Assembly: GCF_019331695.1 (NCBI RefSeq)
Contig: NZ_JAHBBI010000002.1
Location: 62,001-126,000 of the forward strand
Source: Bifidobacterium pluvialisilvae
Lineage (GTDB): Bacteria; Actinomycetota; Actinomycetes; Actinomycetales; Bifidobacteriaceae
Length of the DNA stretch: 64,000 bases
Direction: 5' to 3'
Below are positions 7,371-16,356 of the stretch, piece by piece. Positions within the stretch are counted from its first letter, which is position 1. Each line of letters starts with the position of its first letter. Made by a program: the position numbers and the translations under genes. The notes below the pieces were generated by a model. The model did not search any database and was not told the DNA's origin. It saw only the letters and a list, made by a program, of their open reading frames with translations.

Positions 7371-9473
7371 CTACTCGATCTGTTCGCTGAGGTCCATCCA
7401 TTCCGCTTCGAGGTCGTCGTTTTCGGCGGTGAGGGCCTTCATCTGCTCATTGAGCTTGTTCAGTCCCTCGAAGTCCGTCGGGTCGTGGGCGGCCATCTGC
7501 TCCTCCAGCTTGGTCTTCTGCTCCTCGAGCTTGGCGAGCTTGCGTTCGATGGCCGAGATGCGGCGCGTGACCTGATGGTATTCCTTGCCCGACAGCTTCG
7601 GTTTGGCGTCGTCGGAATCCTTGCCGGAACCGGCCTCGCCGGAGGGCTTGCCGCTGCCATTGGAGGTTCCGTTTGCGGCCTCCTTCTGCATATGCTCGAC
7701 CATGTCGAGATAATCCTGCACGCCGCCGGGCAGATGCCGTACCTTGCCGTCGAACAATGCGAACTGCTGATCGGTCACACGCTCCAGCAGATACCGGTCG
7801 TGGGAGACCACGATGAGCGTGCCCGGCCAGGTGTCGAGCAGGTCCTCCATCACGGCGAGCATATCGGTGTCGAGGTCGTTGCCGGGCTCGTCCATGACGA
7901 GCACGTTCGGTTCGTCCAACAGAATCAGCAGCAGCTGCATGCGACGCTTCTGGCCGCCGGACAGGTCGCGGATCGGCGTCATCAGCTGCGCGGACGAGAA
8001 CCCGAGCCGCTCCATCAGCTGTCCGGGCGTCACCTCCTTGCCCTCCACGATGTAGCTCGGCTTATAGCGGCTCAGCACTTCCTTGATCTTGTACTTGCCG
8101 AGCTTCTCCAACTCGTCAAGCCGTTGCGAAAGCACCGCGAACTTCACCGTCTTGCCGATGTTCACATGACCCACGGTGGGTGTGATCGACCCGTCGATGA
8201 GCTTGAGCAGCGTGGACTTGCCGGCGCCGTTCGCGCCGACGATGCCGATACGGTCGCCAGGGCCGATGAGCCACGTCACATCGTCGAGAATCTTGCGGCC
8301 GGAGACGGTCACGCGTTGCGCCGCGGACGTGACCTCCGGCTTCACCGCCACCTCGGCCACGCCCTGCTCGCGGGCCAGTGCCTCCGCCTCGGCACGCGCC
8401 TTGGCGGCGGCCTCCACGGCCTCGGGCACACCGGCATCCACCAGACGCGGATCGGCCAGCGTATCCACGGCCACCTCGACCGAACCCCGCGGCTGCGGCT
8501 CCGCATACATGGCGTCGACGACGTCGGGGGCGGCATGCCCTTCGCCGGCGGCTCTCTCCGACAGTGCGTGCTCGCGGGACGAGAAGATCTGGGTGACGTC
8601 GATGAGATCCACCACCTGCTTGCCCAGACGCGACGTCGCCATCTGCTTCAATTCCAGCGTATTGCGCATCGGAGGCACGTCGGCGATGAGTTCACGCGCG
8701 GCCTTCACGTGGAACTTCTGCTTCGTCGACCGCGCACGGGCACCGCGCGTCAGCCACGCCAGCTCCTTGCGGGCCAGATTGCGGCGCTTCGTCTCACGCA
8801 CATCGGCCTGACGGTCACGCTCCACACGCTGCAGCATATACGCCGAATAGCCGCCCTCGAACGGCTCGATCGTGCCGTCATGGACCTCCCACATCGACTC
8901 GCACACCTCATCGAGGAACCAACGGTCGTGCGTCACCAGCAGCAGTGCGCCGGCGTTCGACGACCAACGGTTCTTCAGATGCTCGGCGAGCCAGTGGATC
9001 GTGACCACGTCCAAATGGTTCGTCGGCTCGTCAAGCGCGAGAATATCCCAATCCTTGAGCAGCAGGCGGGCGAGGTCGGCGCGGCGGCGCTGGCCGCCGG
9101 ACAGCGATCCCACGCGCGCGTTCAGGTCGATGCCGCCCAGCAGCGCCTCCACGATCTCACGTGACTTGGTCTCCGCCGCCCACTCGTAGTCCTCGCGGCC
9201 CTCGAGCGCGGCCTCGCGCACGGTGGCGTTGTCGTCAAGCGGGTCGCGCTGGTCGAGCATGCCGAACGTGAGTCCGCCGCGAATGGAGACGCGGCCTGAA
9301 TCCGGCTCCAACGTGCCATTGAACAGATGCAGCAGTGTGGACTTGCCGTCGCCGTTCCGGCCGACGATGCCGATGCGGTCGCCCTCGAAGACGCCCTGCG
9401 TCACGTCGGTGAAAATCGTTTTGGTGGCAAAAGCAAGCGAAACGTGTTCAAGTCCCAAATCAAAAGTCGGCAT
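7371..9473 (-). CDS. ABC-F family ATPase, Uup-type
   Basis: A 700-residue soluble protein with two ABC domains and no membrane segments, hence an ABC-F protein acting on ribosomes or DNA rather than a transporter. Domain 1 has Walker A GRNGDGKST, signature LSGGQRRRA and Walker B LALDEPTNHLD. Domain 2 has GANGAGKST, LSGGQKRRM and VMDEPGNDLD. The linker between them is long. The last ~80 residues, after an acidic/Ser-rich stretch, form a coiled coil (ISAIERKLAKLEEQ ...), the hallmark of the Uup subgroup. The second Walker B has PGND instead of PTNH, a natural variant in actinobacterial homologues. The ATG at 9473 gives the usual short MPTFDLGLEHVSLAF start; there is no strong ribosome site. Monocistronic between repeat clusters. 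Confidence 0.88.
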   Translation of the reverse strand: MPTFDLGLEHVSLAFATKTIFTDVTQGVFEGDRIGIVGRNGDGKSTLLHLFNGTLEPDSGRVSIRGGLTFGMLDQRDPLDDNATVREAALEGREDYEWAAETKSREIVEALLGGIDLNARVGSLSGGQRRRADLARLLLKDWDILALDEPTNHLDVVTIHWLAEHLKNRWSSNAGALLLVTHDRWFLDEVCESMWEVHDGTIEPFEGGYSAYMLQRVERDRQADVRETKRRNLARKELAWLTRGARARSTKQKFHVKAARELIADVPPMRNTLELKQMATSRLGKQVVDLIDVTQIFSSREHALSERAAGEGHAAPDVVDAMYAEPQPRGSVEVAVDTLADPRLVDAGVPEAVEAAAKARAEAEALAREQGVAEVAVKPEVTSAAQRVTVSGRKILDDVTWLIGPGDRIGIVGANGAGKSTLLKLIDGSITPTVGHVNIGKTVKFAVLSQRLDELEKLGKYKIKEVLSRYKPSYIVEGKEVTPGQLMERLGFSSAQLMTPIRDLSGGQKRRMQLLLILLDEPNVLVMDEPGNDLDTDMLAVMEDLLDTWPGTLIVVSHDRYLLERVTDQQFALFDGKVRHLPGGVQDYLDMVEHMQKEAANGTSNGSGKPSGEAGSGKDSDDAKPKLSGKEYHQVTRRISAIERKLAKLEEQKTKLEEQMAAHDPTDFEGLNKLNEQMKALTAENDDLEAEWMDLSEQIE

Positions 9474-9572
9474 AAGCGACAATGTACCGCCAAGCGGGGT
9501 CAAATAGGCCAAAGAGACGGACAATTCCCACGGTCCGTCCCGTTGACGTCTTGAGAGAGCGTGCCGTCCCAA

Positions 9573-9941
9573 GTCATCCTGAGCGAAGCGTAGTGTCCTT
9601 TTGCCGTTCTGGAGGAGCGTGGTCCTTATCGTTCTGGAGGAGCGTAGTTCTTTTGTCATCCTGAGCGAAGGCCGCAGGCCGAAGTCGAAGGATCCTCTTC
9701 GCCACCTCAAGATCCTTCGACTCGCTACGCTCGCTCAGGATGACAAAAAGGGGAAGGCGGCCTTCGCTCAGGATGACAAAAAGGGAGGTCGGCCTTCGCT
9801 CGGGATGACAAAGGGAGAGGGTGGGCCTTCGCTTGGGATGACAGTGGAGAAAGGGGCTCCGGCCTTCGCTCGGGATGACATCTGGCTGACGCCATGTCCA
9901 ACGCGAGCAGAAGGGGGCTCCGGCCTTTACTTAGGATGACA
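9573..9941. repeat. Family A repeat cluster with iterated right ends
   Basis: The 690-bp gap between the ABC-F gene and the polysaccharide operon is largely made of family A repeat DNA. One full element (GTCATCCTGAGCGAAG at 9573 to CTCAGGATGACA near 9744) is followed by a ladder of partial right ends GGCCTTCGCT(C/T)(A/G)GGATGACA at about 9762, 9793, 9825, 9866 and 9926, each separated by 20-60 bp of purine-rich spacer. The ladder suggests slipped-strand or recombination amplification. No gene. Confidence 0.75.
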
Positions 9942-9951
9942 GAGGGTGGTT

Positions 9952-9984
9952 GGTCACGTGGTCGTACCTGGTCACATGGTTGTG
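9952..9984. promoter_or_regulatory. GGTCACGTGG-type repeats upstream of polysaccharide operon
   Basis: GGTCACGTGGTCGT at 9952 and GGTCACATGGTTGT at 9970 are 18 bp apart, about 180 bp before the priming transferase gene. The same word in GGTCACGTGGTTGT form is tandemly repeated at 31313-31387 upstream of the opposite transcription arm of this locus. This looks like a regulator-binding site; no DNA-binding protein was found in the locus. Confidence 0.5.
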
Positions 9985-10015
9985 CGCTTAGTTCACCCCC
10001 TTTTGGTGGCGATGT

Positions 10016-10110
10016 GTTGGATAATATAGAGGGGTTGTGAAGTGTTATCACTAACATCATGTAGAACGTTTTTTGTAAGGCTTATATCGTATAGTTATCG
10101 AATGGTGCAT
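10016..10110 (+). promoter_or_regulatory. AT-rich probable promoter of the polysaccharide operon
   Basis: This stretch is much richer in A/T than the surrounding DNA and contains TATAAT-like words (GATAATATA at about 10019 and TATAGT at 10090). A small inverted repeat around AGTGTTATCACTAACA lies between. The exact -35 and transcription start cannot be fixed by eye. Confidence 0.4.
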
Positions 10111-10162
10111 ACCCCCAATATGAAGAGAATGCGGGTATGACGGCGTCGAGGAAGGGTGGCGA

Positions 10163-11785
10163 TTGAAACAGGACCGTCAGCGGTATTTGCGGGACCGCAG
10201 CCAATCCCCGAACACATCCCCCGCATCGGCGTCGGGAACGTCCGATGGCAACGTCGCCGTCGCCGAAACCGCGCCGGACGTCCGATACTGCAATCCCATG
10301 GAACTCACCGGCGCCCGACAGGCGTCGCAGGTGCTGTATTGGCGGTTCTTCGTCAACCTCGTGCTCATGGTCGTGGACGGGTCGATGCTGGTGTTCGCGA
10401 ACCTCATCATGTTCGCATACGAACCGTTCTCCTACATGCCCGACGACGACGGCATGGTCAGCGAACTGCTCGCCGGCATGCTGATGGTGCTGTGCGCCCT
10501 GATATACGTGGCGTGCCTGCACAGCGCCGGAATCTACCATCGCCACATCATGGGCGACGGATATCAGGTCAACTACCGGATCGTGGAGGGCGTCGTCAAG
10601 CTGCTCGTCGTCCAGGCCGCGTTCAACTACGTCGCCGGTCTGCCCCTGCCATTGCACATCATGGCCGCCTCTGCCGCACTCACGCTGGCGTTCACCGTCG
10701 CCGCCCGGTTCGTCGCGCGCCGCGTCATCGTGCGGCGTCGCGGCGACGGAAGGTTCGCCTACGCGACCATCGTCATCGGTTCGCCGGCCTGCATCGCCAG
10801 GACGCTGGGACGGCTCCGCGAGCGCACGCAGATGAACTACCGTCCGGTGGCCGTATGCCCCATCGGCATCGATCCGAAGACGAAAACCGTCATGTCGATG
10901 CCGATTCCCGCCGACGTCGACATCGACGACGGTCTGACCGTGCTGCCGTACAACGCGAACCTCGGCGTCGTCGCCGTCGACATGAACGTACAGACGCTGC
11001 TCATCTGCGACGTGATCCGCCGCGACTCCGTGGAATTCAACGTGCTGTCGTTGGCGGTGGAGTCGCTGGGCATCGAGATCGCGCTCAGCGCCGGAGCGGC
11101 CGACATGGGCGCGCACCGGTTGTACTTGCGCAACATCCAGGGCATGCCCGTGCTGACGCTGCGACTGCCGCAATACGGATTCGGCACGCGCATGGTCAAA
11201 CGCGGCCTCGACCTCGTGCTCGCCACGCTGGCCATCATCGTCGCCTCGCCCATCATGGCGGCGACGGCCATCGCCATCAAACTCGACGACGGCGGGCCGG
11301 TGTTCTACGGGCAGCGACGCATCGGACTGCGCGGCAAGCCGTTCCATATGATCAAATTCCGGTCGATGGTCACGAATGCGGACGAATTGAAGGCGAAACT
11401 CGCCGAGGAGACCGGTCAGACCGACCGGTTCATCTTCAAGATGAAACGCGATCCGCGCATCACCCGCGTCGGATCGTTCATCCGCAAATGGAGCATCGAC
11501 GAACTGCCGCAGTTCCTCAACGTGCTGCGCGGCGACATGAGCGTCGTCGGGCCGCGCCCGCCGCTGCCCGAGGAGCACGCCCGATACAACCGGCTGTACG
11601 CCACGCGCATGTACGTCAAGCCCGGCATCACCGGCCCATGGCAGGTCTCAGGCCGCAGCAACCTGACCGCCGAGGAATCCGAACAGCTCGACGTCTCCTA
11701 CGTGCAGGACTGGTCCATCACCGGCGACCTCACCATACTGTTCAAGACCATAGGCGTGGTCATCACGCATAAGGGTGCCTACTGA
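10163..11785 (+). CDS. Undecaprenyl-phosphate sugar phosphotransferase (priming transferase)
   Basis: A 540-residue polyprenyl-phosphate hexose-1-phosphate transferase that starts polysaccharide synthesis by linking the first sugar phosphate to undecaprenyl phosphate. Residues about 55-200 carry four hydrophobic helices (VLMVVDGSMLVFANLIMF; ELLAGMLMVLCALIYVA; etc.), a CoA-binding-like central region follows, then one helix (LVLATLAIIVASPIMAATAIAIK) leads into the catalytic domain from about 380: GQRRIGLRGKPFHMIKFRSM, IRKWSIDELPQF and MSVVGPRPPLP. The start is TTG at 10163, seven bases after GAGGAAGGG; the first in-frame ATG would lose conserved sequence. First gene of the operon; its stop overlaps the next start (TGATG). 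Which sugar it transfers (galactose or glucose) is not decidable here. Confidence 0.93.
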   Translation: MKQDRQRYLRDRSQSPNTSPASASGTSDGNVAVAETAPDVRYCNPMELTGARQASQVLYWRFFVNLVLMVVDGSMLVFANLIMFAYEPFSYMPDDDGMVSELLAGMLMVLCALIYVACLHSAGIYHRHIMGDGYQVNYRIVEGVVKLLVVQAAFNYVAGLPLPLHIMAASAALTLAFTVAARFVARRVIVRRRGDGRFAYATIVIGSPACIARTLGRLRERTQMNYRPVAVCPIGIDPKTKTVMSMPIPADVDIDDGLTVLPYNANLGVVAVDMNVQTLLICDVIRRDSVEFNVLSLAVESLGIEIALSAGAADMGAHRLYLRNIQGMPVLTLRLPQYGFGTRMVKRGLDLVLATLAIIVASPIMAATAIAIKLDDGGPVFYGQRRIGLRGKPFHMIKFRSMVTNADELKAKLAEETGQTDRFIFKMKRDPRITRVGSFIRKWSIDELPQFLNVLRGDMSVVGPRPPLPEEHARYNRLYATRMYVKPGITGPWQVSGRSNLTAEESEQLDVSYVQDWSITGDLTILFKTIGVVITHKGAY

Positions 11786-13698
11786 TGCCGACGAACGATA
11801 CGAAGAACACCGACAACGACATCGTGCAGCCGAACCTCGAGGGCTTCTCCCAGGACGTGCTGAACGACACCAGCCAGGGGGCCAGGCCGCGACGCCGGCG
11901 CATGAGCGCCGAACACGTGGCCCGCATCCGGCGGCGCCGACGCGTGCGCCGCATACTGCTCGCCATACTCGCCCTGCTGCTCGCGCTCGCCGCATACGGC
12001 GCGTACATGGGCTACTCCGCGCTGCAGGTGAAGCGCGCCGTGGCCGAAGCCTCCCAAGGGGCGTCCGCCATACCCGCCGCCATCCGCAGCGGGGATGCGA
12101 ACGCGGCGAAGGCCGGCATGACGCGGCTGTCTGACGGCGTCGACAAGGCCTATGCGCAGACCAGCGGATTCGGATGGCGCGTGCTCGGCATGGTGCCCGT
12201 GCTCGGCGACGATGTGAACGCCGTGCGCGAGACCGTCGGCATCATGCACGACGTATCCGTCAACGCGCTGCCGCAGCTGGGCCGCGCGGCCGGGAACCTG
12301 TCGGTGACGTCCATCAGCGTGCGCGACGGCGCGGTGTCGATGCCCGGCCTCGCCGATTCGGCCGACGACCTCGCCCAGGCCAGCCGCGTGATCGGCGACG
12401 CCGAAATCGACCTCGGCCGCGTGCCCGCGCCGCACATCGCGCAGGTCGCCGACGCGCTGGACAACGCGCGCGGCAGATTCGCCGACCTCGCCGACCAGGT
12501 GGACGTCGTCGCCCGCATCGCCAACGCGGCGCCGTCCATGCTCGACCTCAACGACTCCGGCCCGCGCACGTACCTCGTCATCGCGCAGAACAACGCCGAA
12601 GTGCGCCCGACCGGCGGACTGCCCGGCTCATGGGGCACGCTGACCGTGAACAACGGCCGGTTCACGCTCTCCGACTTCGTCTCGGAAAGCACGCTGCCGC
12701 AGCTGTCGTCCCCCGTGCTGGAGGCACAGGACGACGAGACCGCCCTGTTCGGGAGGAACCTGCTCACCAAGCCGCATGACGTGAACTTCACCCCCGACTA
12801 CCCGCGCGCCGCCGCCATCGCCAAGGCCATGTGGGAGAAGGAGCACAAGCAGCCCATCAGCGGCGTCGTCATGATCGACCCATGCCTGCTGCAGAACCTG
12901 CTCGCCGTGACCGGCGGCGTGAAGACCAGTGACGGACTCACGCTCGACGGCTCCAACACGACACGGTACCTGCTGCACGACGCCTACATGGAGAACCGCA
13001 CCCCCGACGAACAGGACGCCCTGTTCTCCACCGTGGCCAAACAGTCGTTCGACCACATCCTGCACGCGGCCGACGGCGGCAACTCCGCGGCGCTGCTCAA
13101 CGCCGTCATGCGGTCGACCACACAGGGCCACCTCAAGGTCTGGTCGGTGCGCAGCGCCGAACAGGAGCAGCTGCACGACACGGCCATCGCCGGCGAACTC
13201 GCCACCAAACCCGCCGAACCCAACACCGGCGTCTACCTCTCCGACGGCACCCAGGGCAAGATGAGCTGGTACCTCGACCGCACCGTGGCCAGCCGCAAGA
13301 CCCGTACGCTCGCATCCGGCGCGCAGCAGTGCGTCGTGGACATACGCCTGACCAACACCGTCAACGCGGCCGACGTGGCCTCGCTGCCCGACTACGTGAC
13401 CGGCAAAGGCATGTCGGAAGGATACGACGTCACCCCCGGCGACATCGCCACCGTCGTCTACGTGTACGCGCCCGCCGGAGGACGCCTCGTCAACTGGACG
13501 ATAAGCGGCGGCTCCAATGCGGGCAAGGGCTTCGACACCATCGCCACGCACAACGGACTGACCGTCGGTGCCAAGAAGATCACCCTCAAGCCAGGCGGGA
13601 CCGCAACGCTTTCGGTGACCGTGCAGACCTCCGAAAAGGCCGCCGGCACCGCCATGACCATCCATCAGACTCCCCTGATCAAGGAGAACGACCAATGA
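11785..13698 (+). CDS. DUF4012 membrane-anchored extracellular protein
   Basis: A 637-residue protein: an Arg-rich cytoplasmic start (residues 1-50, with RPRRRRM and RRRRRVRR-like clusters), one membrane helix (ILLAILALLLALAAYGAYM, about 52-72), then a large extracellular region. The part around 245-420 (YLVIAQNNAEVRPTGGLPGSWG, FTPDYPRAAAIAKAMWE) matches DUF4012, a family of unknown biochemical role found in actinobacterial exopolysaccharide loci. By position between the priming transferase and the BY-kinase it could help attach or assemble the polymer outside the membrane, but no catalytic motif is recognised. It overlaps both neighbours by a few bases, so it is co-translated with them. Confidence 0.8.
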   Translation: MPTNDTKNTDNDIVQPNLEGFSQDVLNDTSQGARPRRRRMSAEHVARIRRRRRVRRILLAILALLLALAAYGAYMGYSALQVKRAVAEASQGASAIPAAIRSGDANAAKAGMTRLSDGVDKAYAQTSGFGWRVLGMVPVLGDDVNAVRETVGIMHDVSVNALPQLGRAAGNLSVTSISVRDGAVSMPGLADSADDLAQASRVIGDAEIDLGRVPAPHIAQVADALDNARGRFADLADQVDVVARIANAAPSMLDLNDSGPRTYLVIAQNNAEVRPTGGLPGSWGTLTVNNGRFTLSDFVSESTLPQLSSPVLEAQDDETALFGRNLLTKPHDVNFTPDYPRAAAIAKAMWEKEHKQPISGVVMIDPCLLQNLLAVTGGVKTSDGLTLDGSNTTRYLLHDAYMENRTPDEQDALFSTVAKQSFDHILHAADGGNSAALLNAVMRSTTQGHLKVWSVRSAEQEQLHDTAIAGELATKPAEPNTGVYLSDGTQGKMSWYLDRTVASRKTRTLASGAQQCVVDIRLTNTVNAADVASLPDYVTGKGMSEGYDVTPGDIATVVYVYAPAGGRLVNWTISGGSNAGKGFDTIATHNGLTVGAKKITLKPGGTATLSVTVQTSEKAAGTAMTIHQTPLIKENDQ

Positions 13699-15131
13699 AC
13701 ATATTCGACCTGCTCAACGTACTGAAAAAGTACCTGCTGCTCGAACTCGCCATCCTCGTGGCGGTCACCGGCGGCGTCACCTGGGCCGTCAAATCCGAGA
13801 CGCCGGTGTACACGGCCAGCACGCAGGTGTTCGTGCGCCTGCAGACCCAGACCACCGACCTCGGGTCGGTGAACAACGACTCCCAGGCCATCCAACGGCA
13901 GATGAGCACCTACACCAGCCTCGTCAAGACCGAATCCGTGCTCCAGCCCGTCATCGACAATCTCGGCCTCGACATGACCACCGAGGAGCTCGCCGCCAAC
14001 GTGGCCGCCGTGGCCAACGGCGACACCACGCTCATGACCATCAGCGCCAACAGCAGCGACCCCAAGGAGTCGGCGCAGATCGCCAACGAGGTGGCCACCA
14101 CGCTCAACAACCTCATCATCAACAACCTCTACACCGACGACGGCGGCAAGCTCACCACGCCCATCAAGTTCTCCGTGGTGCAGAAGGCCTACGCGCCCAG
14201 CACACCCACCTCGCCGAACGTGAAGAGCGGGGCGTTCAAGGGCGCGCTCGCCGGATTCGTGCTCGCCGTCATCGTGGCGCTCGCGCTGAACTTCATGGAC
14301 AAGAAGATCCGCCAGGTCGCCGACATCCAGATGTACGTCAAGGCGCCGGTCATCGGCAACCTGCCGAAGAACCAGCTGCTCGCCGGCAGCGCGCCCGTCA
14401 TCGTGGCGCAGCCCGCCGGCGCGATCGCCGAGGACATCCGCCGCGTGGCCGTGAACCTTTCGTTCGTCATCCCCAAGGACATGGCCGGAGGCAATCTCGT
14501 GGTCGTCTCCTCCGGCGGCCCCAACGAAGGCAAAAGCACCCTGGCCGTGAACCTCGCCGCCGCCTACGCCGAAAAGGGCGAGAAGGTGCTGCTCATCGAC
14601 GCCGACCTGCGCAAGCCGTCCATCGGCCAGTACCTCGGCATCAGCGACGCCGTGGGACTCACGAACCTCGCCACCGGCCAGGTGGAGGCCGACCTGGCCA
14701 TCCAGAGGTACTGGAAGGAGAACTTCCACGTGCTGCCCGCCGGCAAGAAGTCGCCGAACCCGAGCCTGCTGCTCGGCTCCAAGACCATGCTCGCGCTGCT
14801 GGAGCGGTTCGCGCTCGAATACGACCATGTGATTGTCGACACCTCGCCCATGGACGTGGCCAACGACGCCGCCATCTTCGCGAAGGAAGGCGCCAAGCTC
14901 GTGCTCGTCGTCGGACAGAACGTGGCCACCAAGAAGTCGCTGCGTGGCGTGGCCGCCGAACTCGAGATGGTGAACGTGCCCGTGATGGGCGTGGTCGTCA
15001 ACTACGCCGAGGCCGGCAAGCGCAGCAAATCGAAGTACTACTACTACGCCGACGCGGACGGCGGGAAGTCCCCGGCCGGAGGCAGGCCGGGCAAGGGCCG
15101 CCGGCACCGCAAGGACGCCGAGGCCGAGTAG
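13695..15131 (+). CDS. Wzz/CpsD-type polysaccharide co-polymerase with tyrosine autokinase domain
   Basis: A 478-residue fusion. The N-terminus has a membrane helix (about 14-35, YLLLELAILVAVTGG), an extracellular Wzz-like loop with TASTQVFVRLQ, and a second helix at about 178-200 (LAGFVLAVIVALALNF). The cytoplasmic part is a bacterial tyrosine kinase with Walker A SSGGPNEGKST (about 272), Walker A' VLLIDADLRKPS and Walker B HVIVDTSPMDVANDA (about 378). The tail holds a KYYYYAD tyrosine cluster, the expected autophosphorylation site. Such proteins set polymer length and amount. The ATG at 13695 follows AAGGAG and overlaps the previous stop (ATGA); the longer open frame upstream is inside the DUF4012 gene. 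The opposing phosphatase is encoded at 31404. Confidence 0.92.
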   Translation: MNIFDLLNVLKKYLLLELAILVAVTGGVTWAVKSETPVYTASTQVFVRLQTQTTDLGSVNNDSQAIQRQMSTYTSLVKTESVLQPVIDNLGLDMTTEELAANVAAVANGDTTLMTISANSSDPKESAQIANEVATTLNNLIINNLYTDDGGKLTTPIKFSVVQKAYAPSTPTSPNVKSGAFKGALAGFVLAVIVALALNFMDKKIRQVADIQMYVKAPVIGNLPKNQLLAGSAPVIVAQPAGAIAEDIRRVAVNLSFVIPKDMAGGNLVVVSSGGPNEGKSTLAVNLAAAYAEKGEKVLLIDADLRKPSIGQYLGISDAVGLTNLATGQVEADLAIQRYWKENFHVLPAGKKSPNPSLLLGSKTMLALLERFALEYDHVIVDTSPMDVANDAAIFAKEGAKLVLVVGQNVATKKSLRGVAAELEMVNVPVMGVVVNYAEAGKRSKSKYYYYADADGGKSPAGGRPGKGRRHRKDAEAE

Positions 15132-15150
15132 GGGAGTCCGGAGGCACATC

Positions 15151-16356
15151 ATGAGGAAGACGAAGGTGGTGATGGTGCTGGAGTCCCAGGGCGGGACGCG
15201 CCGGCACGTCGTCGATCTGATCCGCGGACTCGACCAGGAACGGTTCGACGTGACGCTCATCCACGGCACATCACGGCTCGACGCATCATTCATCGAGGAC
15301 CTGCCCGACCTGCGGCACCGCGCCCGGCTGATCCCGTGCGACGCGCTCGTGCGCAGCATCAGCCCCCTGCGCGAGCTGGCCGCCCTGCGCCAGGTGCGCG
15401 CCGTGATCCGCGAGATCCGCCCCGACGTGGTGCACTGCCACAGCTCCAAGGCCGGCATCATCGGACGCCTCGCCGCCAGGCTCGAACGCACGCCGCTCGT
15501 CTTCTACACGCCGCACGCCTACTCGTTCATGGCCCCCGAGTTCTCCGGCGGGAAACGCATGGTGTTCACCGCGCTGGAACGCTGGTTCAGCCGCCACGCC
15601 ACCACGCTGACGTTCAACGTCTCGGCGGGGGAGAAGCGCGCCGCGCTCGCGGCCCGGCTCGACGAGCCCGGCAAGTTCCGCGTGATCGTCAACGGCATCC
15701 CCGACGTTCCCGTGCCGTCGCGCGCCGACGCCCGTGCGGCCCTCGGATTCGGCGGGCTCGGCATCCCCGATTATGCGCCGGTCGTGGGCGTGACCGCCAG
15801 ACTGGTCGAGCAGAAGGATCCGATGACGTTCGCGCGCATCGCCGCCGAGGTCGTCCGCCGCCGCCCCGACGTCCACTTCGTGTATATGGGCGACGGTCCG
15901 ATGGAATCCGACGTCCTCGCATACTGGCGTGGATGCGGCGACGCCGTGGCCTCACATACGCATGTGCTCGGCTACCGCGCCGACGCCGAGACCATGGTCG
16001 CCGCGTTCGACGTGTATCTGCTGACGTCGTTGTACGAGGGCATGCCGTATTCGCTCATCGAATCGCTGCGTGCCGGCGTACCCGTGGCGGCCACCGACGC
16101 GGTCGGCAACAACGAGGTCGTGAACCCCGGCATCAACGGCTCGCTGTTCCCCGTCGGTGACGCGGAGGCGGGCGCGGCCGCGGTGACGGCCCTGCTGGAC
16201 GACCCGCCGGGCCGCGATGTTACACGTGAAACATTCCTCCGACGGTTCCTCGCCTCGCAGATGGTGCGCGACATCGCCCGCCATTATCGCGGCGAACTGC
16301 TGCCCTCCGCGGCGGAACTGCGTTCGGAGGACGCCGTCAAGGAGGTCCGACGATGA
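15151..16356 (+). CDS. Family 4 glycosyltransferase
   Basis: A 401-residue GT-B fold retaining glycosyltransferase. The N-domain begins KVVMVLESQGGTRRHVVDLIRGL, with the acceptor-side Gly-rich loop, and contains DVVHCHSSKAGIIGR. The C-domain has GVTARLVEQKDPMTF, HVLGYRADAETMVAAFDV and the donor-binding EGMPYSLIE (E-x7-E) motif at about 300, followed by GVPVAATDAVGNNEVV. It is similar in layout to GalNAc- or glucosyl-transferases of exopolysaccharide loci; donor and linkage cannot be told. GGAGG lies eleven bases before the ATG at 15151. The stop overlaps the start of the fusion gene that follows. Confidence 0.9.
   Translation: MRKTKVVMVLESQGGTRRHVVDLIRGLDQERFDVTLIHGTSRLDASFIEDLPDLRHRARLIPCDALVRSISPLRELAALRQVRAVIREIRPDVVHCHSSKAGIIGRLAARLERTPLVFYTPHAYSFMAPEFSGGKRMVFTALERWFSRHATTLTFNVSAGEKRAALAARLDEPGKFRVIVNGIPDVPVPSRADARAALGFGGLGIPDYAPVVGVTARLVEQKDPMTFARIAAEVVRRRPDVHFVYMGDGPMESDVLAYWRGCGDAVASHTHVLGYRADAETMVAAFDVYLLTSLYEGMPYSLIESLRAGVPVAATDAVGNNEVVNPGINGSLFPVGDAEAGAAAVTALLDDPPGRDVTRETFLRRFLASQMVRDIARHYRGELLPSAAELRSEDAVKEVRR

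Noticed and set aside
7206-9164. A 652-codon open frame opposite the ABC-F gene
   Set aside because: Shadow frame produced by high GC; the opposite strand carries two complete ABC domains.
10082-11578. A 498-codon frame opposite the priming transferase
   Set aside because: Antisense shadow rich in His/Asp/Arg; the plus strand encodes a recognised sugar transferase with a ribosome site.
13665-15491. A 608-codon frame opposite the BY-kinase
   Set aside because: Antisense shadow; no ribosome site and no recognisable domain.
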